NCBI GenBank assembly: GCA_937919125.1
Contig: CALFOB010000101.1
Span: 1-13,013, forward strand
Direction: 5' to 3'
Length of the DNA stretch: 13,013 nt
Source: an uncultured Micrococcales bacterium
GTDB lineage: Bacteria > Actinomycetota > Actinomycetes > Actinomycetales > Microbacteriaceae
A program made the position numbers and the translations under genes. Shown here piece after piece: positions 5,594-12,415 of the stretch (the stretch's first letter is position 1; each line of letters begins with the position of its first letter). The notes under the pieces are model-generated. The model worked only from the letters and a program-made list of their open reading frames with translations, was not told the origin of the DNA and ran no database searches.

Positions 5594-6295
5594 TTAGAAC
5601 TCTACTTTGGTAACGCTGGTGTCTAGTGGGATACCAGGACCAAAGGTTGTTGCTAGAGACGCCTTCAATAGGTACTTACCCTTTGAAGATGAAGGCTTTA
5701 GTCTCAAGATTTCATCTAGAGCAACTGCTAGGTTCTCGCCAAGCTGTTCCTTAGTGAAAGAGATCTTTCCAATGATGAAGTGAAGGTTTGACTGCTTGTC
5801 AATGCGGAACTCAATCTTTCCACCCTTGATGTCAGTAACAGCCTTTGCTACATCTGGAGTAACAGTTCCAGTCTTAGGGTTTGGCATTAGGTTACGAGGA
5901 CCTAGAACCTTACCTAGACGACCGACCTTACCCATAAGTTCAGGTGTTGATACTGCTGAGTCGAAGTCTGTCCAACCAGCTGCTACCTTCTCGATTAGCT
6001 CGTCGCCACCGACTTCATCCGCTCCAGCTTCACGAGCTGCATCTGCAGCTGCACCGGTTGCGAATACGATAACGCGTGCTGTCTTACCAGTACCGTGAGG
6101 CAAACCTACGGTTCCACGGATCATCTGGTCAGCCTTACGAGGGTCAACACCAAGCTTTACTGCAACTTCAACAGTTGAGTCGAACTTAGATGTTCCAGTT
6201 TCTTTAACTAGAGTTACTGCTTCTGCAGGTGTGTAGAACTTACCTTCAGTGATTTTCTGTGCTGCGGCAATATATGCCTTTGAGCGCTTAGCCAT
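5594..6295 (-). CDS. rplA: 50S ribosomal protein L1
   Basis: A 233-residue protein of full family length. It contains KLGVDPRKADQMIRGTVGLPHGTGK and the L1 signature segment GKVGRLGKVLGPRNLMPNPKTGTV. L1 binds 23S rRNA at the L1 stalk, where it helps release deacylated tRNA; in many bacteria it also represses its own operon by binding mRNA. The ATG at 6293-6295 is preceded by GAAGGA. It follows rplK after an 88-bp gap that contains a GC-rich palindrome, and is followed by a strong terminator hairpin. There is nothing unusual in the protein itself. Confidence 0.98.
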   Translation of the reverse strand: MAKRSKAYIAAAQKITEGKFYTPAEAVTLVKETGTSKFDSTVEVAVKLGVDPRKADQMIRGTVGLPHGTGKTARVIVFATGAAADAAREAGADEVGGDELIEKVAAGWTDFDSAVSTPELMGKVGRLGKVLGPRNLMPNPKTGTVTPDVAKAVTDIKGGKIEFRIDKQSNLHFIIGKISFTKEQLGENLAVALDEILRLKPSSSKGKYLLKASLATTFGPGIPLDTSVTKVEF

Positions 6296-6339
6296 TCTGC
6301 TTTTCCTTCTTATTTAGTTGGTCACAGTTGTGGTTGAAC

Positions 6340-6355
6340 GAGTCGCGCGCGACTC
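6340..6355. repeat. GC-rich perfect palindrome between rplK and rplA
   Basis: GAGTCGCGCGCGACTC is fully self-complementary and much richer in G and C than the surroundings. It sits mid-gap between rplK and rplA. As RNA it could form a short hairpin that attenuates or processes the transcript; as DNA it could be a protein site. No U-tract follows on either strand. Confidence 0.5.
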
Positions 6356-6383
6356 TCCCACTTCCGTTTGTTTCTTTTGGTGC

Positions 6384-6818
6384 TTAGTAACCTTCGACGG
6401 TGATACCCATGCTGCGGGCAGTACCAGCGATGATCTTTGCTGCTGCTTCAACGTCATTGGCGTTGAGGTCAGTCATCTTTGACTCGGCGATCTTTAGAAC
6501 CTGTTCGCGAGTAAGTTTTGCTACCTTCACTGTGTGAGGGGTTGCTGAACCCTTAGCTACTCCAGCTGCCTTCTTGATTAGCTCAGCTGCTGGTGGAGTC
6601 TTAAGGATGAATGTGAATGAACGGTCTTCATACACGGTGATCTCTACTGGAACAACGTTTCCACGCTGGTCTGCAGTTGCATTGTTGTATGCAGTACAGA
6701 ATTCCATGATGTTCACACCGTGCTGACCAAGAGCTGGACCAATCGGTGGGGCTGGGTTAGCAGCTCCTGCTTGGATCTGCAACTTGATCATGCCGGTTAC
6801 TTTTTTCTTCGGTGCCAT
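6384..6818 (-). CDS. rplK: 50S ribosomal protein L11
   Basis: A 144-residue protein with the L11 N-terminus ([20 protein letters not shown]) followed by [16 protein letters not shown], and the C-terminal rRNA-binding domain ending [16 protein letters not shown]11 forms the base of the L7/L12 stalk with 23S rRNA, supports GTPase-factor binding, and is needed for RelA activation on stalled ribosomes in bacteria that have it. The ATG at 6816-6818 is preceded by AAGGAAA. It lies 35 bp downstream of nusG on the same strand, so it is probably co-transcribed with secE-nusG to at least some extent. Length and motifs are normal. Confidence 0.98.
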
Positions 6819-6853
6819 TTGTTAGTTTCCTTTGGTTTTAGGTTTGTAAATCT

Positions 6854-7711
6854 TTAGACGAGAGCTGAGACCTGGTCGAAGGCAAGTTCAACAGGAGTTT
6901 CACGTTCGAACAATGAAACCAGAACAATAAGCTTGCCGCTCTCTGGTTTGATTTCGCTGATGGTTCCAGGTAGGCCAGCGAATGAACCTTCCTTGATCAT
7001 GATGCTTTCGCCAAGTGTGTAGTTGACGTTGACAGGGATTGACTTCTGCTTACCCTTAGCTCCACCCTTGACTGCTGCCTTAGCGGCTGCTTCTTCAGGT
7101 AGAACGTAAAGAGTCTTCAGCATGTCGAATGCTTCTTGAGGACGTAGTGGGCTTGGGTATTCGCTGTGACCTACGAAGCCTGTAACAGCTGGAGTACCGC
7201 GAACTAGAGACCATGAGTCTTCGTTCATGTCCATACGTACTAGAACATAACCAGGAATACGAACCTTGGTTACAAGCTTTCTCTGACCGTTCTTGATTTC
7301 AATGGATTCTTCCATTGGAACTTCGATCTGGTAGATGTTGTCTCCACCAACGATTGAGAGCATACGGTTTTCAATGTTCTGCTTCACACGCTTCTCGTAA
7401 CCTGCGTATGAGTGAATGATGAACCACTTACCTGGCTGCTCGCGAAGTTCCTTCTTGAATGCAGCGTATGGGTCTTCATCTTCAACAACTGTTTCTTCAA
7501 CTGCTGCTTCGTGAATGTCTTCAGCAGCTGCTGTTTCAGATTCTGCAGCAGCCTCAACATCGCTCTCAACGTGTAGAGCTAGTTCCTCAGCTGATGCTTC
7601 GTCAGCGTTGGTGTCATCAATGTAAGCAGGATCGGTTTCAGCGTAATCAGATGATTCAACCTCTAGGTTGATCTCTTCTGGCTGGTTCTGCTCTGATTCG
7701 AAATCGGTCAC
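6854..7711 (-). CDS. nusG: Transcription termination/antitermination factor NusG with acidic extension
   Basis: A 285-residue protein. Residues 1 to about 85 are a low-complexity acidic stretch (many Glu, Asp and Ala), an extension common in actinobacterial NusG but absent from E. coli NusG. The NGN domain starts near residue 93 (PGKWFIIHSYAGYEKRVKQN) and includes KVRIPGYVLVRMDM and RGTPAVTGFVG. A Lys/Ala/Gly-rich linker (about residues 208-225) leads to the KOW domain (GESIMIKEGSFAGLPGTI...ELAFDQV). NusG binds RNA polymerase, modulating pausing and Rho-dependent termination, and couples it to the ribosome. The start is GTG (7709-7711) with AAGGAAA just upstream, 29 bp after secE. Because of its repetitive codons, spurious reading frames appear opposite the extension. 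Confidence 0.97.
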   Translation of the reverse strand: MTDFESEQNQPEEINLEVESSDYAETDPAYIDDTNADEASAEELALHVESDVEAAAESETAAAEDIHEAAVEETVVEDEDPYAAFKKELREQPGKWFIIHSYAGYEKRVKQNIENRMLSIVGGDNIYQIEVPMEESIEIKNGQRKLVTKVRIPGYVLVRMDMNEDSWSLVRGTPAVTGFVGHSEYPSPLRPQEAFDMLKTLYVLPEEAAAKAAVKGGAKGKQKSIPVNVNYTLGESIMIKEGSFAGLPGTISEIKPESGKLIVLVSLFERETPVELAFDQVSALV

Positions 7712-7740
7712 GAGTTTCCTTAGTTAGTTGTTGCTAAAAA

Positions 7741-8019
7741 TTAGTTGGTGGTATCGAAAGCGGTGTATAGCCAGATAACTCCCTGGCCGAAGATGAAGTC
7801 AAAACCAAAGATGATAACCATAACTACAGTTACGAAACCTAGAACAACTCCTGTGTAGTTACGAAGTTCGTTGAAGGTTGGCTTGTTAACTTTGCGAAGC
7901 TCTGCGATTACCTGCTGAATGAAAAGAATGATGCGACCAATAGGACCGCGTGCAGCAGCTTTATTGACATTGGACTTTTCAACTAAGTCTTCAGATGCCT
8001 GCTCTAGTTCGTCTGACAT
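7741..8019 (-). CDS. secE: Preprotein translocase subunit SecE
   Basis: A 92-residue protein with a charged N-terminus, the conserved amphipathic segment (FIQQVIAELRKVNKPTFNELRNYT, about residues 33-56) and one membrane span (about residues 57-86, VVLGFVTVVMVIIFGFDFIF). SecE clamps SecY in the SecYEG protein-export channel. The single-span form is the usual one outside enterobacteria. The ATG at 8017-8019 has a weak purine-rich site (GAAAGAAGAG). It lies between tRNA-Trp and nusG on the same strand, the standard actinobacterial order. No feature is out of place. Confidence 0.97.
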   Translation of the reverse strand: MSDELEQASEDLVEKSNVNKAAARGPIGRIILFIQQVIAELRKVNKPTFNELRNYTGVVLGFVTVVMVIIFGFDFIFGQGVIWLYTAFDTTN

Positions 8020-8055
8020 TTCTCTTCTTTCATTTAGTGCTGGTGTTACTTCTTC

Positions 8056-8075
8056 GATATCACAAATGTGACATC
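8056..8075. repeat. Imperfect 20-bp palindrome between tRNA-Trp and secE
   Basis: GATATCACAAATGTGACATC is symmetrical except for one base pair. It lies immediately past the tRNA 3' end and upstream of secE. It could be an operator for secE-nusG or a short transcript structure. No U-tract follows on the minus strand, so termination after the tRNA is not supported. Confidence 0.35.
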
Positions 8076-8080
8076 GTTTG

Positions 8081-8153
8081 CAGGGCAGACAGGACTCGAA
8101 CCTGCAACCTGCGGTTTTGGAGACCGCTGCTCTACCAATTGAGCCACTGCCCT
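8081..8153 (-). tRNA. tRNA-Trp (anticodon CCA)
   Basis: The minus strand from 8153 reads AGGGCAG, a D arm with GGCTCAATTGGTAGAGC, an anticodon stem-loop with CTCCAAA (anticodon CCA, plus-strand 8118-8120), a T arm with GGTTCGAGTCC, and closing CTGCCCT plus discriminator G, 73 nt in all. All four stems pair. CCA is not encoded (GCA follows the acceptor stem), as is common in Actinobacteria. Its position directly before secE-nusG is conserved in this phylum. Confidence 0.97.
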
Positions 8154-8226
8154 AAGGAGGCAAATGGGCACACTAATAGATTGATATCTAAAATGATTAA
8201 ATTTGCCAGATTAGGCTTGGGGCAGT

Positions 8227-8232
8227 TGTCAA
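8227..8232 (-). promoter_or_regulatory. Possible -35 element for tRNA-Trp
   Basis: The minus strand has a consensus TTGACA 74 bp upstream of the tRNA. The best -10-like hexamer (TAATCT) is only 13 nt away, so the promoter is not secured. Otherwise the 148-bp gap 8154-8301 shows AT-rich sequence near the tRNA and nothing further that I can assign. Confidence 0.25.
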
Positions 8233-8297
8233 ACTACCTCTTACGAGTTTAGCCCTGAGGCCCCCTAAATGCAAAGGGAGATCTTGACTCTTGTGTA

Positions 8298-8328
8298 GGT
8301 AATGCAGATGCATTACCATATGGTCATG
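8298..8328 (+). promoter_or_regulatory. Candidate PrlF operator overlapping the start codons
   Basis: GGTAATGC (8298-8305), AGAT, then GCATTACC (8310-8317) form a perfect 8-bp inverted repeat. It overlaps ACCATATGGT (8315-8324), a 10-bp palindrome, and a third half-site GGTCATG at 8322-8328. AbrB-type antitoxins repress their own operons at such repeats. A TTGACT at 8284-8289 may be the -35, but I could not fix a -10. The repeat covers the in-frame ATGs at 8302, 8308, 8320 and 8326. Confidence 0.55.
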
Positions 8329-8718
8329 GATGACAACGAACTCGAATCAAGCCTCACCGATCGGTACCAAACTACCGTTCCAGCAAGAATACGTAAACTC
8401 CTAGGTCTAAACAAGAGAGACAAGCTGGAGTGGATACTCGATGAGTCTGGGGGCATACGCGTCAGCAAGAAAGCTCCGGTATCAGACCATGCGGACCCGA
8501 TATTCGACCAATGGCTGGACTTCTTGGAAAAGGACATGCTTGAGCATCCTGAGCGACTGATCCCTCTAGACGAAAAACACTACGAAGACATGGTCTTTGA
8601 GTTCTCCGGTCAACGGGGAGTTGGTATCCCCCTCTTCCCACCCACCCTGGCCGAATTCATTGCTCAACCCCTGCCATTCGACATGGATGAGGCCCTCGAA
8701 GACGACGAGGATAAATAG
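8302..8718 (+). CDS. prlF: AbrB-family antitoxin, PrlF type
   Basis: Up to 138 residues. The segment ESSLTDRYQTTVPARIRKLLGLNKRDKLEW is the swapped-hairpin AbrB DNA-binding domain as found in PrlF (SohA), followed by DPIFDQWLDFLEKDMLEHPERLIPLDE, the conserved central PrlF segment. The tail from about residue 95 is longer than usual and ends in acidic DMDEALEDDEDK. The start is uncertain: in-frame ATGs lie at 8302, 8308, 8320 and 8326 and none has a convincing ribosome-binding site. The operator-like repeats over 8298-8328 make the last (MDDNELESS) the most plausible true start, perhaps on a leaderless or short-leader transcript. It pairs with the YhaV-type toxin whose TTG follows its stop directly. 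It is expected to neutralise the toxin and repress transcription. Confidence 0.87.
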   Translation: MQMHYHMVMDDNELESSLTDRYQTTVPARIRKLLGLNKRDKLEWILDESGGIRVSKKAPVSDHADPIFDQWLDFLEKDMLEHPERLIPLDEKHYEDMVFEFSGQRGVGIPLFPPTLAEFIAQPLPFDMDEALEDDEDK

Positions 8719-9165
8719 TTGATCGAAACCAAATGGACTACCAGTATCCATCCAGCTTTTGAATTGGAGTTCAACAACTACAAAGCACTAGCAGCTAAAG
8801 CTATGTCAATAGTTGGCGAAGATTGGGTGAAGACCCGAGCCGGTAAAAAATTTATTGCCCTAAACAAACAAGTTCGAGAGAGCATTCCGAGTGATCCAAG
8901 CAACCCGGAGTACCGTCTCGGAGATTCACTTGGATCTAGCTATACACATTGGTTTAGAGCGAAATTTCTCCAGCAGTACAGAATCTTCTTCAGGTACAGC
9001 ACACGCAGTCATGCGATTGTCTACGCCTGGGTGAATAATGACGACACCTTACGTGCTTATGGATCAAAAACAGATGCTTATCTGGTCTTTAGAAAAATGC
9101 TTGAGTCAGGCAAAGTGCCAAATAGTTGGGATGAGCTAATTGCTGAATCGAAACGACTTAGCTAA
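8719..9165 (+). CDS. yhaV: YhaV-family ribonuclease toxin
   Basis: A 148-residue protein. The core HWFRAKFLQQYRIFFRY (residues 77-93), VYAWVNNDDTLRAYGSKTDAYLVFRKML and WDELIAESKRL are the conserved blocks of YhaV toxins, which are RelE-superfamily mRNA endoribonucleases paired with PrlF. The TTG start at 8719-8721 begins directly after the antitoxin TAG, with AGG about 8 nt upstream inside the antitoxin gene, so translation is probably coupled and kept low by the poor start codon. The length is close to the E. coli protein (154). No key block is missing, so the toxin looks intact. Its last 8 bp overlap the 3' end of the convergent aminotransferase gene. Confidence 0.9.
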   Translation: MIETKWTTSIHPAFELEFNNYKALAAKAMSIVGEDWVKTRAGKKFIALNKQVRESIPSDPSNPEYRLGDSLGSSYTHWFRAKFLQQYRIFFRYSTRSHAIVYAWVNNDDTLRAYGSKTDAYLVFRKMLESGKVPNSWDELIAESKRLS

Positions 9166-10357
9166 ATAGTTTTTGTAGTCTCTGGATACCTTCAAGCAGT
9201 TGAGCGTCTCCTAGTGCATAAGACAATCTGACGTATCCAGAAGGTCCGAACGCTTCACCTGGGACAAGAGCTACTTCAGCTGCATCAAGCATGTAATCAC
9301 AAAGCTCGAGGCTAGTTTCAATTCTCTTGCCACCCCACTCTCTACCAAGTAGTCCAGTGACATCTGAGTAAACATAGAAAGCACCCTGAGGCTTTGGAGC
9401 GATCCAGCCAGGAATCTTGTTTAGTTCATCAACAGCAATTGTTCTTCTTCTATCAAATGCATCACGCATTGCAAGAACTTCATCTTGCGGACCAGTAAGA
9501 GCTGCAATAGCTGCTCTCTGGCTGATGTTTGAAACGTTAGAAGAAAGGTGAGACTGAAGGTTAGCTGCAGCTTTCATTGCATCTAGCGGTCCCGCCATCC
9601 AACCCAAGCGCCAACCAGTCATGGCATAAGTCTTGGCAACACCATTAACCATGATGGTTCTGTCAATTAGCTCAGGCACTACTTCGGTAATTGAATAAGC
9701 CTTGAGACCGTCATATGTAAGGTTCTGATAGATCTCATCGGTAATAACCCAAAGACCATTTTCATAAGCCCACTTACCAATAGCTTCAACTTCCTCACGT
9801 GAGTGAACAGAGCCAGTTGGGTTTGAAGGAGAAACAAATAACAGAACCTTAGTTCTTGGAGTTCTTGCTTTTTCTAACTGATCAACAGTCACAAGATAGT
9901 TCTGGTCGCTACCAGAGAAGATTTCTACTGGAACTCCGCCAGCTAAGTGAATAGCCTCAGGATAAGTAGTCCAGAAAGGTGTTGGCACGATAACTTCATC
10001 ACCTGGATCTAGAAGTGTTGCGAATGCCTGATAAACAGCCTGCTTACCACCATTAGTAACAACTACCTGAGCAGCGGTTACTTCAGTTCCTGAATCAATC
10101 TTTGTTTTGTGAGCAATTGCTTCACGAAGTTCTGGCAGACCAACAGCTGGTGTGTAGCGGTGGTTCTTCGGATCTCTAGCAGCAAGAACAGCTGCTTCCA
10201 CAATGTGTTGAGGAGTTGGGAAATCTGGCTCTCCGGCAGCGTATGAAATAACTGGCTTACCAGCTGCCTGCAAAGCCTTGGCTTTGCCGTCCACTTTCAA
10301 AGTGGCTGACTCGGCAATAGAGCCAATTCGATGAGAGATTCTCGGAAATTCGTTCAT
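9158..10357 (-). CDS. aspC: Class I pyridoxal-phosphate aminotransferase (aspartate aminotransferase type)
   Basis: A 399-residue enzyme of aminotransferase class I, subgroup I-gamma type. Visible features are AGEPDFPTP (residues 41-49), HRYTPAVGLPELREAI, SPSNPTG (Asn179), TDEIY (Asp207, Tyr210), VNGVAKTYAMTGWRLGW (PLP lysine Lys242) and GYVRLSYAL (substrate carboxylate Arg377). It likely interconverts aspartate and 2-oxoglutarate with oxaloacetate and glutamate; related enzymes act on other amino acids, so the substrate is by family position and synteny. In Actinobacteria an aminotransferase of this type commonly sits beside tRNA-Trp-secE; here a toxin-antitoxin operon has come between them. 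The ATG at 10355-10357 lacks a ribosome-binding site, so a leaderless transcript is possible. It diverges from the secreted-protein gene across 60 bp. Confidence 0.95.
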   Translation of the reverse strand: MNEFPRISHRIGSIAESATLKVDGKAKALQAAGKPVISYAAGEPDFPTPQHIVEAAVLAARDPKNHRYTPAVGLPELREAIAHKTKIDSGTEVTAAQVVVTNGGKQAVYQAFATLLDPGDEVIVPTPFWTTYPEAIHLAGGVPVEIFSGSDQNYLVTVDQLEKARTPRTKVLLFVSPSNPTGSVHSREEVEAIGKWAYENGLWVITDEIYQNLTYDGLKAYSITEVVPELIDRTIMVNGVAKTYAMTGWRLGWMAGPLDAMKAAANLQSHLSSNVSNISQRAAIAALTGPQDEVLAMRDAFDRRRTIAVDELNKIPGWIAPKPQGAFYVYSDVTGLLGREWGGKRIETSLELCDYMLDAAEVALVPGEAFGPSGYVRLSYALGDAQLLEGIQRLQKLFS

Positions 10358-10372
10358 TTAGTCAGTTTAGTC
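10357..10372. promoter_or_regulatory. Direct repeat TTTAGTC x2 in divergent promoter region
   Basis: TTTAGTC occurs at 10357-10363 and 10366-10372, a 9-bp period, right at the aminotransferase start within the 60-bp gap between divergent genes. The gap must contain both promoters; no confident -10/-35 pair was found. The repeat may be a regulator site or a chance AT-rich motif. Confidence 0.3.
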
Positions 10373-10417
10373 TTGCCCAGGATTAGACAGGAGTAGCCTG
10401 AAGATATAGGAGCTCAA

Positions 10418-11809
10418 ATGAAAAAGTCACTCACCATCGCAGTTGCACTTATCGCTTCACTTACCATCGCGGTTCCACCAAGTTCTTCAGAGACGCTCTC
10501 TCCCCTAACTTCACAACTTGATGTCACGGTCAAGACAATGACCGGGACAATAAGCAATCCAAAGGTCTTCCCGCTAGCCAACGGTTCTTCCTTCGTCACT
10601 TGGCAAGAAGAAAGCACTGACGGGTACTACCTAAAAGCTCGCACTGTTTCTGCTACCAACAAGCTAGGAACGATTAGAACACTGAGTGTGGGCAAGGCTG
10701 ATTTGCTTGATGGCAGTGAAGGTGTTCAAGATACCGTGGCGATCAATAGAAGTGGCAAACTCTTTGCGGTCTGGGTAACCCCAGGTACTCGTTACAACGT
10801 TCCTTCACACACTGTTTGGGGTAGAACTTCTGTAGATGGAAGTACCTGGTCTAAACCTTTTGTTGTAATTCCAGGTTTGTCTCTAACTGGAGATCCTCAA
10901 GATTGCGAAATGGAACCTGCAAATACTCCTAGCTGTGGATTCTTAAGACTTCAGGCAGCTATCGATGACAAAGGTCGTCTAGCAGTGCTAGTAGCCGACA
11001 GTATCCAATCCACAGGACCTAGATACAGAGTCAAAGCATCAAGCTTTGTGGGCAAATGGGGTAACTTCAAAACCTTGAGTGAAGTTCCTCAATTGCGAGG
11101 TAGCGAAATTCTTGGACTGACATCCGGCTTTATGGTTAGTGCTACTAAATACAGTTCAGGTTCGACTAACTCTGTGAAGACCAGCTACTACGACCCCAAA
11201 GCAGAAGCTTGGACCAGCACTTCAACGCCGATATCAATTAACGCCAACACTGTCATTAACGCCCATTGGGTTCAGCGTGACACTAAGAACCTGACTTTGG
11301 CAACAGCTTCCTCAAATGTCTCTGGCGGAATAGCAATTAGAAACTTCAACGTTGACAGCAAGAGCTGGACATCGGCTCTAGTAAGCATTCAAGATCGAGA
11401 ACCTGATCTTGTTTATCAAGATCTAAGAGCAGCAAAAGTTGGTTCAGCACTAGTAGTGATGTTCAATACCTATAACCAAGGTGCTGGCACCTCAGAAGTA
11501 AGAGTTTCTAAAGTGATTGGTTTGACACCAACGAATGTTGTGGTCGGAACAGCCACTGAACAACTTGACCTACTTTATGCAGGTGCTTCTCTCACCGGTG
11601 AAGCAGTGATTGCCTACAACCACATCAGCGAGGGAACAAAGCTAGGCGGCATAACTCCAGCAACACTGCCCTCCTCTCTACCCAACACTGCTGCTAATTC
11701 ATTTCTATCGGCCATGACAAAAACTAAAGCGGATAAGGTCTATGGCGTTGGTTTGAAATATGGTGAAGGAACAACCGCAGTTGTTTTGACTCAGGGGTAT
11801 GTTAGATAA
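10418..11809 (+). CDS. Secreted beta-rich protein of unknown function
   Basis: A 463-residue protein. Residues 1 to about 25 (MKKSLTIAVALIASLTIAVP) form a Sec signal peptide with a Lys-Lys start and hydrophobic core, and cleavage is probable before residue 30. No lipobox cysteine is seen. The mature part is rich in Ser, Thr and Val, with recurring strand-turn-strand units such as SFVTWQEESTDGYYLKART, VAINRSGKLFAVWV and AAIDDKGRLAVLVAD. These resemble blades of a beta-propeller of the kind seen in sialidase-like or exo-alpha-type proteins; I see no complete Asp-box set or catalytic triad, so no enzyme activity is claimed. Cys163 and Cys173 may form a disulfide. The ATG at 10418 has AGGAG 5 nt upstream. 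The LysE gene starts on the base after its stop, so the two are an operon. Confidence 0.85.
   Translation: MKKSLTIAVALIASLTIAVPPSSSETLSPLTSQLDVTVKTMTGTISNPKVFPLANGSSFVTWQEESTDGYYLKARTVSATNKLGTIRTLSVGKADLLDGSEGVQDTVAINRSGKLFAVWVTPGTRYNVPSHTVWGRTSVDGSTWSKPFVVIPGLSLTGDPQDCEMEPANTPSCGFLRLQAAIDDKGRLAVLVADSIQSTGPRYRVKASSFVGKWGNFKTLSEVPQLRGSEILGLTSGFMVSATKYSSGSTNSVKTSYYDPKAEAWTSTSTPISINANTVINAHWVQRDTKNLTLATASSNVSGGIAIRNFNVDSKSWTSALVSIQDREPDLVYQDLRAAKVGSALVVMFNTYNQGAGTSEVRVSKVIGLTPTNVVVGTATEQLDLLYAGASLTGEAVIAYNHISEGTKLGGITPATLPSSLPNTAANSFLSAMTKTKADKVYGVGLKYGEGTTAVVLTQGYVR
10427..10474 (+). repeat. 30-bp imperfect tandem repeat inside signal-peptide region
   Basis: tcactcaccatcgcagtt at 10427 recurs as tcacttaccatcgcggtt at 10457, a 30-bp spacing, encoding LTIAV twice in the signal-peptide core. 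This suggests the hydrophobic core was lengthened by a small duplication. Confidence 0.6.
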
Positions 11810-12415
11810 ATGCAAACTGTTCTTGCCGGTCTGGCCACCGGGCTTTCACTAATTGTTGCCATCGGTGCTCAAAATGCCTTCATTCTTAGACAAGGTCTTC
11901 TTAAGAAGCACGTTCTACCAATCGTTCTTATTTGTGCATTTTTAGATGCAACCCTGATCATTCTTGGAGTGCTTGGCTTAGGTTCACTTATATCTCTTGT
12001 GCCTGGAGCTATTGAAGTAATTAGATGGGTAGGCGTTGCCTTCCTTGTTTGGTATGGATCAACTGCTCTAAGAAGGTTCATGAAGAATGAGTCTTTGAAA
12101 GCAGCTGAAGCTGGATCAGGAACACTCAAGCAAACCGTTCTTACTGTTCTAGCTCTAACTCTTCTGAACCCGCATGTCTATATCGACACTGTCATCTTTA
12201 TTGGTGGTATTGCTAATCAGTTCCAGGAAGACAAATGGTTGTTTGTTATTGGAGCAGTAACAGCAAGCTTCATCTGGTTCTTTGCTCTTGGCTTCGGTGC
12301 TTCAAAAGCATCGGTGCTTGTGAGTAAGCCAGTGTTCTGGAAAATACTAGATGTGTTTATTGCTGCGGTTATGTACAGTTTGGCAATCACTCTTACCGTT
12401 GCAGACTTAGGTTAG
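11810..12415 (+). CDS. lysE: LysE/ArgO-type amino-acid exporter
   Basis: A 201-residue membrane protein of the LysE family. The motif GAQNAFILRQG (residues 19-29) and LLNPHVYIDT (residues 118-127) are diagnostic of the LysE/ArgO subgroup that exports basic amino acids such as lysine and arginine. About five to six hydrophobic helices are visible (residues about 4-26, 35-60, 66-90, 108-135, 142-165, 175-198). The ATG at 11810 immediately follows the TAA of the secreted-protein gene, giving a coupled operon; a rather distant AGGGG lies about 13 nt upstream. The LysR-type regulator LysG, often divergent from lysE, is not in this window. Its TAG overlaps the murB stop by 4 bp. Substrate is by family; the exporter could protect against excess basic amino acids. 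Confidence 0.93.
   Translation: MQTVLAGLATGLSLIVAIGAQNAFILRQGLLKKHVLPIVLICAFLDATLIILGVLGLGSLISLVPGAIEVIRWVGVAFLVWYGSTALRRFMKNESLKAAEAGSGTLKQTVLTVLALTLLNPHVYIDTVIFIGGIANQFQEDKWLFVIGAVTASFIWFFALGFGASKASVLVSKPVFWKILDVFIAAVMYSLAITLTVADLG

Noticed and set aside
7384..7671. Open frames of 61-70 codons on both strands over the nusG acidic extension
   Set aside because: They are alternative readings of repetitive Glu/Ala codons in nusG (runs of Leu and Gln), not genes.
8154..8184. Six-codon plus-strand frame after AAGGAGG next to tRNA-Trp
   Set aside because: A good ribosome-binding site but only MGTLID before a stop and no linked gene for more than 100 bp; probably chance.
7995..8252. 85-codon plus-strand open frame
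   Set aside because: It reads through the complement of the tRNA-Trp gene.
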